Of a DNA stretch of 64,000 nucleotides, positions 1 through 8,823 are shown piece by piece. Source of the stretch: HGM04593 sp964512955 (GTDB lineage: Bacteria; Bacteroidota; Bacteroidia; Bacteroidales; Bacteroidaceae); contig CAZEKX010000002.1 in the NCBI GenBank assembly GCA_964512955.1, positions 3,767-67,766 of the forward strand. The letters are read 5' to 3'. Each line of letters begins with the position of its first letter. Position 1 is the stretch's first letter. The notes beneath the pieces were generated by a model. The model ran no database searches and was not told where the DNA came from. It was given only the letters and a program-made list of their open reading frames with translations. Both the position numbers and the translations under genes were made by a program.

Positions 1-2
1 CC

Positions 3-1304
3 GATGGTGAGGTGGTAAAAAATGAAAATATCGATTATGGTACAACAATATACGGTTATCGTATTTGGGATGTATCTCAAAAATTCGGCTACTCTTTTAC
101 CGATAAATTGAGTGCCGATCTAAAAGGCTCATTCTATCGTAATCGTCGCGATGCAAAGGTAGGCAATAAGTATTACGATTTATATAAGGATTATACAGTG
201 TCGGGTAAGGTGAAGTATGTCTTCAATGAGAATCATACTCTTGATGTAACATATATTTATGACTGGTACGATAAAGATAAGGAGTTCTTTTCGTTGCCTG
301 CGCGAAACGATTATAGAAACCGTAACCAAACGGCTCGTATAAACTATACCGGACAAATAGGTAACCACTCGCTCAGCATAGGTGCTGAATGGAAACAGGA
401 GTATCTGAAACACTATATGCTTGCCGACAGTGGCAGTGTCAGTCGCGATAGTTATTCCTTATATTTGCAAGAGGAGTGGAATATTACTCCCTCTATAAAT
501 ATAGTGGCAGGCATACGTGGCGACTATGAGCAGTTATACGATTTTAATCTGACGCCGAAGTTATCGGTTATGTATAAACCGGTTTCTCTGTTGACTATTC
601 GTGCCGGATATTCACAAGGCTATCGTTCTCCATCGCTGAAAGAACTATATATGGAGTATGATATGGGTGGTTTGGGCTGGTTTACTATTAAAGGTAACTC
701 TAACCTTAAACCGGAAAAAAGCCGACAATATACGTTGTCGGCAGAGACAAACTTTTCGGGGTTAAACATCTCTTTATCGGCATATCACAATCGTTTCAAG
801 GATAAAATAGCATATAATAACGATTATATGTATATAAATGCCGAAAATGCAAAAACAACCGGCATCGAGGCTATATTGCGATGGAATATGCCTTTCGGGC
901 TTTCGCTATCGGGCTCGTATGCCTATGTCGACGATTATGAAGAGGTAAACGGAAAGAATATATCCATAGTGCGTCCTCATAGTATGACATTCTCGGCAAT
1001 GTATAATCGTAAAATAGGCAAAATAGAGGGCAATCTCTCTCTAAATGGATTGTGGGCCTCCTCCATAGATACGTACACATTCGATTCCGATGGCACATTC
1101 TCGTATGTAAACTATAAGGCAAGAACTATTTGTTCACTAAATATAGGTGCAAAAATTCCGCGTGGTATACGTTTGGGGTTTATGATAGATAATATTTTCA
1201 ATTTTAAAGATAAATCGTCCGATCGTTCGGCGCAACTGCCGCAAAAGGGCATAAGTTGTGTGGGAACTCTTTCAATAGATTTGGCAGAAATGTTTAAGTT
1301 GTAA
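3..1304 (+). CDS. hmuR: TonB-dependent heme receptor HmuR, C-terminal part (5' end outside the window)
   Basis: The reading frame is open to the left edge, so only the beta-barrel part is present (about 434 residues) and the signal peptide, TonB box and plug are missing. The barrel shows alternating aromatic strands (FGYSF, GSFY, SLYLQEEW) and ends in LAEMFKL. A FRAP/NPDL-type pair of boxes typical of heme receptors is visible as YRSPSLKELY and, about 15 residues on, GNSNLKPE. Family knowledge: HmuR brings heme or hemoprotein-derived heme across the outer membrane with TonB energy. The identity as HmuR rather than a cobalamin receptor rests mainly on the next genes, which are hmuS and hmuTUV-like. 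hmuS starts 13 nt downstream. No histidine lies between the two boxes. Confidence 0.85.
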   Translation, partial: DGEVVKNENIDYGTTIYGYRIWDVSQKFGYSFTDKLSADLKGSFYRNRRDAKVGNKYYDLYKDYTVSGKVKYVFNENHTLDVTYIYDWYDKDKEFFSLPARNDYRNRNQTARINYTGQIGNHSLSIGAEWKQEYLKHYMLADSGSVSRDSYSLYLQEEWNITPSINIVAGIRGDYEQLYDFNLTPKLSVMYKPVSLLTIRAGYSQGYRSPSLKELYMEYDMGGLGWFTIKGNSNLKPEKSRQYTLSAETNFSGLNISLSAYHNRFKDKIAYNNDYMYINAENAKTTGIEAILRWNMPFGLSLSGSYAYVDDYEEVNGKNISIVRPHSMTFSAMYNRKIGKIEGNLSLNGLWASSIDTYTFDSDGTFSYVNYKARTICSLNIGAKIPRGIRLGFMIDNIFNFKDKSSDRSAQLPQKGISCVGTLSIDLAEMFKL

Positions 1305-1317
1305 AAACAGGAATGAT

Positions 1318-4300
1318 ATGAAAAAGAAAACAGTATTCTACTCTATAATTATTTTGTTGCTTCTTGCAATCACCATAATGTTATGGAATGGTTTTTGTTC
1401 TGTAACCAGAATAGGTTTTATAAATTATCAGGTGGTAAGTCTGGGGCAGATAGCAAAGGCAAATGATAACTCATTTATAGATATTGAAGAGATTGCAATT
1501 GATAAAATAGATGATGTAGACAACTACGACATGGTGTTTATGAACGGTATGGGATTACGTATTACCGAGGAACAACGTAAGGTGATAGAAGATGCTGTGA
1601 ATAGCGGATTGGCAATACTTACCACTTCGGCAACCAATCCTGCAAACAATATAACATCGCTCGATTCTGTTTCATCTGATACATTAGTGAAATATTTGAA
1701 TGGCGGTGGACGTCGTAATTATCGCAGTATGCTCAACTATGTTAGAAACAGCATCGATAAGAAATATTTTTTTACCAAAGAGTCATACCCGCTTATACCT
1801 CGTTCCAACGACCTGATATTTCATGCTAATATAGAAAATCCCGATGAAGAAGAGGTTGGGTTCAATTCTGTGGCAGATTATGTGAATTTCTTGCGCGAGA
1901 ATGGACTTTACGATAAAAATGCACCGCAGGTTATTGTAACAGGACAAATGGGAGAACCTGCCAACCTGGTACATGCTCTCGAAGAGAGTGGTAATGTGGT
2001 ATTTCCGATAAGGAATCTCTCTTCCTTTATTAAGGATGGACATATTGACAGTATAGCACCGTCTGCTGTAATAAATATGGCTCATGGACGAATAGGAGAT
2101 TATTTTGTGGATTACCTTGCTAAACAGAATATACCCCTCTTTTCTCCACTAAACACAAATAAATTGGTGGCAGATTGGGAGAGCGATAAGATGGGTATGA
2201 GTGGAGGCTTTCTTTCGCAAAGTATAGTTACTCCTGAGATTGACGGAGCATTGCGTCCTTTTGCTCTCTTTGGACATTTCATTAACGAGGAGGGCTTGCA
2301 TGAAACGTATGCCATTCCCGAAAGGTTGGAAACGTTTGTGGAAACTATAAATAACTACATATCCTTACAACGTAAAAATAATAGTGAAAAGAGAGTTGCA
2401 ATATACTACTACAAAGGGCCGGGACAAAATGTGATGACTGCAGGTGGTATGGAGGTCTCCTCATCTCTATTCAATCTGTTGAAGCGAATGAAAAAAGAGG
2501 GATACAGAGTAGATAATCTGCCGGAATCACATAGTGAACTGACAAAGATGATTCAAGAACAAGGCTCAGTTTTTGGAACTTATGCTCAGGGTGCCTATAC
2601 CAATTTTATAAAAAATGGAAATCCCGAACTCATCAATAAGAAACAGTACGAAGAGTGGGTTACGAAAAGTCTCCGTCCTGAATTGTATGACGATGTGATT
2701 GCCACCAATGGTGAGTTCCCCGGCGATTTTATGACAACAGATGATGGTCGTCTTGCTATTGCACGTGTGCAATTAGGTAATGTTGTATTGATACCTCAAG
2801 TAGCAGCAGGAAGGGGTAGTAACTCGTTCCAGGTAGTACATGGTACAGACATGGCACCTCCGCATGCTTATATTGCATCGTACCTCTGGGCCAGACACTC
2901 TTTTGGTGCCGATGCCATGATTCACTTTGGAACACATGGCAGTCTTGAGTTTACTCCACGTAAACAAGTTGCATTATGCAGTAACGATTGGCCCGACAGG
3001 TTAGTTGGCAGTATGCCCCATTTCTATATATATTCAATAAACAATGTGGGTGAGGGGGTAATTGCCAAACGTCGTTCATATGCAGGGTTGCAGTCCTATC
3101 TTACACCTCCTTTTATGGAAAGCAATGTGCGCGGAATGTATCGTGAATTGTCCGATGCCATAAAGAAATATAATAATCTGTTGGCAGAGGGTAAAGAAAA
3201 AGAACTTGAGAAGGCATCGTTGGCTGTTAAGAATATGGTTCTTAAATTGGGTCTGCATCGCGACTTGGAACTCGACAGTATAGTAGAGCAACCCTACACC
3301 GAGACTGAAATTTCTAAAATAGAGAATTTTGCCGAAGAACTTGCAAGTGAAAAAATTACAGGGCAACTCTATACAATGGGTGTTCCGTATGAAGAGGCAC
3401 GTATAAATAGTAGTGTATATGCTATGGCAGTTGACCCGATAGCATATAGTTTGTTGGCAATTGACAAGCAACGTAATAAGGTTCAGGAGGGATTCGAAAA
3501 ACAGCGTGTGCAATTCTCTGCCCGATATCTTGAACCGGCACGTAATATTGTAACACGTCTTTTGTCGAACCCGGCATTGGCTACCGATGACTTTATTTGT
3601 GAGGTGTCCGGTATAACCTTAGCAGAACTGAATAGGGCACGCGAAATAGAAAAGGAACGTAATGCTCCTAAAGGTATGATGGCTATGATGAGGTCAAAAG
3701 GTGTAAAAAAGGAGTTCTCCAAAGAAGAGAAGAATAGTGCTATGGCTATAGTGGAGGTTGAACGTTGTATAAAAAATGTGAATAACTATAGAAAGGCTCT
3801 ACTCGAAAGCCCCGAGGATGAGTTGGCGTCGATGATGAATGCACTTAACGGAGGTTATACGAAACCCTCTCCCGGCGGAGATCCTATAACCAACCCGAAT
3901 ACATTACCTACAGGTAGAAACCTGTATAGTATCAATGCTGAGGCTACACCCGGTGAAGTTGCATGGGAAAAGGGTAAACGTTTGGCTGAAAACACCATAG
4001 AGATGTATCGTAAACGACATAACGATAGTTTACCACGAAAAGTTAGTTATACATTGTGGAGCGGAGAGTTTATTGAAACAGAAGGAGCAACTATCGCACA
4101 GGTCCTTTATATGCTTGGAGTTGAACCTATAAGGGATGCATTCGGCAGAGTTACCGATTTACGACTTATACCTTCTGCCGAACTGGGACGTTCTCGAATT
4201 GATGTCGTTGTGCAGACAAGTGGTCAGTTACGCGATATTGCAGCATCGCGCTTACATCTTATTAATCGTGCCGTAGAGATGGCTGCAAATGCTACAGACG

Positions 4301-5415
4301 ACGTATATGAGAATATGGTTAATAAAGGTGTTGTTGAATCGGAACGCACCTTGGTACAGAAAGGATTATCACCCAAAGAGGCTCGTGAGATATCCACTTT
4401 CCGCGTGTTCGGTGGAGTGAACGGCGGTTATGGTACCGGTATTCAAGGTATGGTGCAGGCAGGCGACCGTTGGGAGAATGAACAGGAGATTTCCAACGTG
4501 TATCTGAATAATATGGGGGCTTTTTATGGTGATGAAAAGAACTGGGAAAAGGTTTATCAATATGCTTTTGAGGCTGCATTAACCAGAACCGATGCTGTAA
4601 TTCAACCAAGACAGAGTAATACTTGGGGAGCATTAAGTCTCGACCATGTGTATGAATTTATGGGAGGTATGAACCTTGCTGTACGAAATGTAACAGGAAA
4701 AGACCCCGATGCTTACTTCAGCGATTATCGTAATCGTAACAATATGCGTATGCAAGAGGTAAAAGAGGCTATGGGCGTGGAGAGTCGCACAACAATATTC
4801 AATCCTTCATACATTAAAGAGAAAATGAAAGGCGATGCTTCGTCTGCGGCATCATTTGCCGAAATAATACAGAATACCTATGGTTGGAATGTGATGAAAC
4901 CAAAAGCTGTGGACGATGCAATGTGGAATGAAATATACAATGTGTATGTTAAAGATAAGTTCGATTTGGGTGTTCAAAACTTTTTCGAGAATAAGAATCC
5001 TGCGGCTTTGCAGGAGATAACATCGGTGATGGTTGAAACTGCACGTAAGGGTATGTGGAATGCTTCGGATGAACAATTATCTACATTGGTAAAAATGCAT
5101 ACCGACCTCATTAAGAAATATCGTCCCTCTTGCTCGGGCTTTGTGTGCGATAATATGAAACTGCAGCAGTTTATAGCCTCTAAAAGTGATAAGGAAACAG
5201 CAGATGTATATCGTAAAAATATAACGAGTATACGTGAGAAGGTTGTCAGTGGAGACGATACAAAGAGCATGGTTATGAAGAAAGAGGAGGTGAGTGTAGA
5301 AAACGATACTCTTACAACAGTAATCAGCAATTCTGCCGTACTGATAGTTTCGGTTGCAGTTATCATGCTCCTTATTCTTGTATTACGTCGTCGTAGAAAA
5401 AATATGCAGGAATAA
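1318..5415 (+). CDS. hmuS: HmuS, CobN/magnesium-chelatase-H-like heme dechelatase
   Basis: 1365 residues of the CobN/BchH chelatase large-subunit family. The signature is HFGTHGSLEF with His536 and His540, followed by the CobN-like stretch NDWPDRLVGSMPHFYIY. A membrane helix lies near residues 5-25, and a second at about 1333-1356 is followed by an Arg/Lys run, so the large domain is probably tethered in the envelope by both ends; soluble cobalt chelatases lack this. Known of the family: Bacteroidota HmuS proteins are CobN homologues encoded beside HmuR and have been reported to remove iron from heme under anaerobic conditions. Here it sits between the heme receptor and hmuTUV homologues, with no cobalamin synthesis genes nearby. 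The start ATG at 1318 is 13 nt after hmuR and gives a normal N-terminal Lys-rich segment before the first helix. Confidence 0.88.
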   Translation: MKKKTVFYSIIILLLLAITIMLWNGFCSVTRIGFINYQVVSLGQIAKANDNSFIDIEEIAIDKIDDVDNYDMVFMNGMGLRITEEQRKVIEDAVNSGLAILTTSATNPANNITSLDSVSSDTLVKYLNGGGRRNYRSMLNYVRNSIDKKYFFTKESYPLIPRSNDLIFHANIENPDEEEVGFNSVADYVNFLRENGLYDKNAPQVIVTGQMGEPANLVHALEESGNVVFPIRNLSSFIKDGHIDSIAPSAVINMAHGRIGDYFVDYLAKQNIPLFSPLNTNKLVADWESDKMGMSGGFLSQSIVTPEIDGALRPFALFGHFINEEGLHETYAIPERLETFVETINNYISLQRKNNSEKRVAIYYYKGPGQNVMTAGGMEVSSSLFNLLKRMKKEGYRVDNLPESHSELTKMIQEQGSVFGTYAQGAYTNFIKNGNPELINKKQYEEWVTKSLRPELYDDVIATNGEFPGDFMTTDDGRLAIARVQLGNVVLIPQVAAGRGSNSFQVVHGTDMAPPHAYIASYLWARHSFGADAMIHFGTHGSLEFTPRKQVALCSNDWPDRLVGSMPHFYIYSINNVGEGVIAKRRSYAGLQSYLTPPFMESNVRGMYRELSDAIKKYNNLLAEGKEKELEKASLAVKNMVLKLGLHRDLELDSIVEQPYTETEISKIENFAEELASEKITGQLYTMGVPYEEARINSSVYAMAVDPIAYSLLAIDKQRNKVQEGFEKQRVQFSARYLEPARNIVTRLLSNPALATDDFICEVSGITLAELNRAREIEKERNAPKGMMAMMRSKGVKKEFSKEEKNSAMAIVEVERCIKNVNNYRKALLESPEDELASMMNALNGGYTKPSPGGDPITNPNTLPTGRNLYSINAEATPGEVAWEKGKRLAENTIEMYRKRHNDSLPRKVSYTLWSGEFIETEGATIAQVLYMLGVEPIRDAFGRVTDLRLIPSAELGRSRIDVVVQTSGQLRDIAASRLHLINRAVEMAANATDDVYENMVNKGVVESERTLVQKGLSPKEAREISTFRVFGGVNGGYGTGIQGMVQAGDRWENEQEISNVYLNNMGAFYGDEKNWEKVYQYAFEAALTRTDAVIQPRQSNTWGALSLDHVYEFMGGMNLAVRNVTGKDPDAYFSDYRNRNNMRMQEVKEAMGVESRTTIFNPSYIKEKMKGDASSAASFAEIIQNTYGWNVMKPKAVDDAMWNEIYNVYVKDKFDLGVQNFFENKNPAALQEITSVMVETARKGMWNASDEQLSTLVKMHTDLIKKYRPSCSGFVCDNMKLQQFIASKSDKETADVYRKNITSIREKVVSGDDTKSMVMKKEEVSVENDTLTTVISNSAVLIVSVAVIMLLILVLRRRRKNMQE

Positions 5416-5419
5416 TTAT

Positions 5420-6115
5420 ATGGAGACACTTGTTTTTGTTTTAATGATATTGGTGTGCTTCAATTTTATATTGAAACAGACTTTCAGTAAAAAATGGGTT
5501 TTGGTGTTGCAGGCTCTTGTATGTGCTTTATTCGTCGGTTTTATGTATCCGTATGCAATAGGGCAATCTAAAGCGCAAATAACTCTTTGGCTCGAAAATA
5601 TATCTTTGATGCAGGATACCGCAGTTGTGTTGTGTGTCGAGGTTGTGTTGCAACTGTCCTATTGTATGTTGGCTGCACATTTGCAGACAACCGATAAGGT
5701 TAAACCAAGAATAATTTTGGGGTATAAAATTTTGCGATGGTTTCCCGGATTACTCATTTTCCCCGTTTTGTTCAGTCTTTTGGTAACGGTAATATTTGCT
5801 TTTCCCGGTGTCTCGTTTGCTGCAATATCGTGGAGTTTGGCATTTTTGGTGTTTGTCGCAATAATTATGATATCTATATTATTGCGTCTGCTGTTACCCG
5901 AAAAGGAACTACGTTTGGAGTTACTGTTTTTGTCAAACTCATTAATTGCAATATTGGGTATTGTTGCTACGGTGAATGGCAGAACTGCAACCTCGGGGGT
6001 CGATGAAGTCGATTGGGCTTCGTGTATAGGAGTGTTACTGATTACTCTGTTAGGAACATTATCGGGGATGGTTGTGAGAACTATCGTGTTAAAAAGAAAA
6101 TCATTAAAAAAATAG
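5420..6115 (+). CDS. hmuT: HmuT-like polytopic membrane protein of the heme operon
   Basis: 231 residues, nearly all hydrophobic, with about six or seven predicted membrane helices (for example near residues 2-18, 27-46, 108-130, 134-156, 167-187 and 202-222) and a basic C-terminus (KRKSLKK). I chose ATG 5420, five bases after the hmuS stop; a longer frame starts inside hmuS and would add a non-hydrophobic segment overlapping it. No catalytic motif is visible. Its position third in a hmuRSTUV-type order is the main evidence for the name. By inference it works with the HmuU/HmuV pair in the inner membrane; its exact role in heme handling is not known to me. Confidence 0.7.
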   Translation: METLVFVLMILVCFNFILKQTFSKKWVLVLQALVCALFVGFMYPYAIGQSKAQITLWLENISLMQDTAVVLCVEVVLQLSYCMLAAHLQTTDKVKPRIILGYKILRWFPGLLIFPVLFSLLVTVIFAFPGVSFAAISWSLAFLVFVAIIMISILLRLLLPEKELRLELLFLSNSLIAILGIVATVNGRTATSGVDEVDWASCIGVLLITLLGTLSGMVVRTIVLKRKSLKK

Positions 6116-6123
6116 TTATAGAT

Positions 6124-6726
6124 ATGAATTACATTTCAGACATTCTTTATTGGATTTCGACCGGATTATTGGTACCGGTTGTCGTATTACTCATTTTGTT
6201 GTTTGGACGTTCCTTGTTGTTGATAGGCAGTTTCTTTGGGCAATATTTGTCTATACGTAAAACTGAGGCTCTATTGCGTAAGGAGTTTGACGGATTAACA
6301 GTGGATGGTATTGCTGCATTTGAATCTCATTTGCCATCGGGTAGGTCTTCGTTAGTGATAAATTATATACATCGTATATTGGCGGTACGCGGCAGTTCTG
6401 CTCATGTACAACGCCTGTTGTCCGATTTTGAAATTGTGGCAGACAAAGACCTTGCAACATCAAAAACTCTTACAAAAATGGGACCGATGTTGGGACTCAT
6501 GGGTACACTGATTCCTATGGGACCGGCTCTGGTGGGACTTTCTACAGGTGATATATCGTCAATGGCTTATAATATGCAGGTTGCTTTTGCAACAACGGTG
6601 GTAGGTCTGTTTGCTAGTGGAATAGGTTTTATTACCGGTCAGGTGAAACAACGTTGGTATTTACAGGATATGACCAACCTTGAGTTTCTTGCATCGCTAT
6701 CAAATGAGGGTAAAGGAGGAAAATAA
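6124..6726 (+). CDS. hmuU: HmuU-like MotA/TolQ/ExbB proton channel family protein
   Basis: 200 residues with the MotA/TolQ/ExbB layout: one N-terminal helix (about residues 5-35), a cytoplasmic loop of about 80 residues, then a helix pair beginning MGPMLGLMGTLIPMGPALVGL and continuing AFATTVVGLFASGIGFITG. The LGLMGTLIPMGPAL stretch corresponds to the conserved ExbB/TolQ proline-containing region. Family role: a proton-motive-force channel that powers outer-membrane or envelope processes. In the heme operon it probably supplies energy to HmuR or to HmuS. ATG 6124 is preferred; the longer frame overlaps hmuT and starts with a polar stretch. hmuV starts one base after its stop codon. Confidence 0.8.
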   Translation: MNYISDILYWISTGLLVPVVVLLILLFGRSLLLIGSFFGQYLSIRKTEALLRKEFDGLTVDGIAAFESHLPSGRSSLVINYIHRILAVRGSSAHVQRLLSDFEIVADKDLATSKTLTKMGPMLGLMGTLIPMGPALVGLSTGDISSMAYNMQVAFATTVVGLFASGIGFITGQVKQRWYLQDMTNLEFLASLSNEGKGGK

Positions 6727-6727
6727 A

Positions 6728-7054
6728 ATGAGACACAAATTGCTGAGGCGTGATGAAGATGACGACCCAATGAGCGTTGTAAGTAATCTGTTTGATGTGG
6801 CGATGGTTTTTGCGGTGGCACTTATGGTCGCTCTTGTATCTCGTTATAATATGACGGAAATGTTCAGTCAGGAAGATTTTACAATGGTAAAGAATCCCGG
6901 GAAAGAGAATATGGAGATAATAACCAAAGAGGGGAATAAAATAAACAAATATACTCCTTCGGAGGATCAGAGTAACAAGAGTGGAAATAGAGGAAAAAGG
7001 GTTGGCATTGCATATGAACTTGAAAACGGTGAAATAATATATGTTCCCGAGTAA
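6728..7054 (+). CDS. hmuV: HmuV-like DUF2149 single-span membrane protein
   Basis: 108 residues: a basic and acidic cytoplasmic start (RHKLLRRDEDDDPM), one membrane helix at about residues 20-38 (NLFDVAMVFAVALMVALV), and a periplasmic tail of about 70 residues rich in Lys, Glu and Gly and ending in a Tyr-Glu-Leu-Glu-Asn type strand. This is the layout of DUF2149, which resembles an ExbD/TolR partner and is found directly after MotA/TolQ/ExbB genes in heme operons. The start is ATG 6728, one base after the hmuU stop, so the two are translationally coupled. It is likely the ExbD-like partner of HmuU. It is the last gene of the operon; the following 250 bases are non-coding. Confidence 0.78.
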   Translation: MRHKLLRRDEDDDPMSVVSNLFDVAMVFAVALMVALVSRYNMTEMFSQEDFTMVKNPGKENMEIITKEGNKINKYTPSEDQSNKSGNRGKRVGIAYELENGEIIYVPE

Positions 7055-7073
7055 TTAGAATCAATTAAATAGA

Positions 7074-7256
7074 GCAAAACCGGTAATCCCAGTGAGTTGG
7101 ATTGTAATAATTGCCAATCATTATATGAATGATGAATAGGTCCTCTGTATAAAAATTTCGATACAAATTTGGAAAGTTATTTAAATTTATTTAACTTGCA
7201 CCGGTTTTTAGAATGTTGGTTGAGTACTTTAGTATGTGCAAAGTACCTTGACCAAC
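7074..7256 (+). other. Possible structured RNA or terminator region downstream of hmuV
   Basis: Non-coding stretch between hmuV and the DUF3472 pseudogene. AAAACCGGT (7076-7084) can pair with ACCGGTTTT (7200-7208), enclosing small hairpins such as ATCATT/AATGAT and AAATTT/AAATTT. After it, GTTGGT (7215-7220) plus GTACTTT (7224-7230) pairs with AAAGTAC (7240-7246) plus ACCAAC (7251-7256), a 13-bp interrupted stem. The second stem is a plausible end of the hmu transcript but has no T-run. I recognise no known riboswitch class. The first pairing contains a self-complementary ACCGGT core, so it may be chance. Confidence 0.3.
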
Positions 7257-7310
7257 AATCTTATATGTAATGTATAATCGCATATTTATATTGTTTAATA
7301 ATTCTCAATT

Positions 7311-8650
7311 ATGAAAAAAGGAGTTTAATATTCAGTATTATTGCTTATCGTTTTGCTTTTGGTTTTAGCGATAATTTTACGGCCAAATTCTACCTCGGTA
7401 GTGCAGAGTGAGAGTTTTGTTTCCTTGTCGGGTAATGCGTATGTAACATCATTACCTGATAAAAGCAGAGTAACAAATGGCACAAAAGACGAAAAGATAC
7501 CTATTGCGGTTATTGATGAACAGAACAGTACCATACGCGATTGGCGGGATACAGAAACTGTCATAAGTTTCTATTTCGGAACAGCGAAGAGCGGTAAAAT
7601 GAATATTGCACTTCAGGCAAAAGGACACTCTCATATAGAGGTTTCTCTTTTGGGAAAGAAGAATGTTGTGAAACTTGATAGCGATACTTTGGCGCGTGTA
7701 GAGGTGGGAACATTTAAGATAAAGAATCCCGGATATATAAAAATGGAATTCGTGGTGTGAAAATAGACAAAGGAGATGATTTTGGCAATGTAGCAGCCGT
7801 TCTTGTGGATGACAATGTTGGTCCTATAGTTTATGTCGATTCCACTTTCAGTACTCATTTTGGGCGACGTGGTCCGTCGGTACACATGGGTTATACACTT
7901 CCCGGTGAAAATATTGAATGGTTCTACAACGAAGTTGTAGTTCCTGAGGAGGGTGACATACCCTGTAGTTATTATATGGCTTGTGGCTTTGGCGAAGGTT
8001 ATTTTGGTATGCAGAATAATACTCCGCAACAGAGAAGGGTGTTGTTCTCGGTGTGGAGTCCTTACGAAACAGACAATGCTGCCGAAATTCCCGATTCATT
8101 ACGTGTAACACTCATTAAAAAGGGTGCCGATGTGAAAGTACAGGATTTTGGTAATGAGGGTGCCGGTGGACAAAGTTACATGCACTACGACTGGAAAGCC
8201 GGTGAACGTTGCCGTTTCCTTATGGGGGTTAAGCCCGATGGCAAAGGTAATACCGTATATACTGCCTATTTCTTCGACAATACAAAGGAGCAGTGGGGGC
8301 TTGTGGCGTCTTTCCGTCGCCCGAAGACTTCCTCTTGGTATACCAATGCGCATTCGTTCTTGGAAAACTTTAATCCGGTGATGGGTTATATAAACAGAAA
8401 AGCATATTATGGCAATCAGTGGGCGCGTACTGTCGATGGCAAGTGGTTGCCGGTAACACAGGGACGATTTACCTGCGATGCAACAGGACATCAAAAACAA
8501 CGCCTCGACTATAACGGTGGTGTAGAAGGTGAAGGTTTCTTCCTTACTATGGGCGGTTTCTTTGACGGCTATATGACATCGGGTACCAATTTTGAACGTA
8601 TTGGCAATACTACAGTGGCTCCGGATATTGATTTTTCAACACTTGAATAG
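7311..8650 (+). pseudogene. Broken DUF5077-DUF3472 secreted protein gene (nonsense plus frameshift)
   Basis: Read as one gene this would be a secreted protein of about 445 residues with an N-terminal signal anchor, a DUF5077 domain (from RDWRDTETVISFYFG) and a DUF3472 domain (VWSPYETDNAAEIPD, then GGQSYMHYDWKAGERCRFL). Two lesions interrupt it. Codon 6 is TAA (7326-7328), inside the signal peptide, directly before a hydrophobic run. Near 7752-7757 one base is missing: the upstream frame ends at the TGA of 7758-7760, whereas the frame starting at GGT 7754 continues as GVKIDKGDDFGN, the expected continuation. The second part (7757-8650) stays open for about 297 codons. No slippery heptamer is seen at the junction. 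DUF3472 proteins are found with glycan-degrading genes; function unknown. Two assembly errors are an alternative to true decay. Confidence 0.75.
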
Positions 8651-8691
8651 TGTGTATACAGGCTCTGTTGGAAACTTTTCCCCTAAAATAA

Positions 8692-8723
8692 TTGTGAAGT
8701 AATGTTATTTTATATATGTTTGC
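8692..8723 (+). promoter_or_regulatory. Bacteroides-type promoter for the GH109-like gene
   Basis: A -7 element TATGTTTGC (8715-8723) matches TAnnTTTGC exactly, and TTG (8692-8694) lies 20 nt upstream, the usual spacing for the Bacteroidota primary sigma factor. It predicts a 5' leader of about 95 nt before ATG 8824. The rest of 8651-8823 shows no gene. Confidence 0.65.
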
Positions 8724-8823
8724 AACTGTATTTTACACTGTATAGTGCATAACATGTGCCGGTGCTTTGCGATACTATGAATATTAAATTATAAACAATA
8801 CCTATTTTAAAACACATTGTAAT

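Noticed and set aside
1..5415. Cobalamin synthesis or uptake reading of the first genes (CobN-like plus TonB receptor)
   Set aside because: The membrane anchors, the hmuTUV-like trio (MotA/TolQ/ExbB plus DUF2149) and the lack of any cobalamin gene or riboswitch favour heme.
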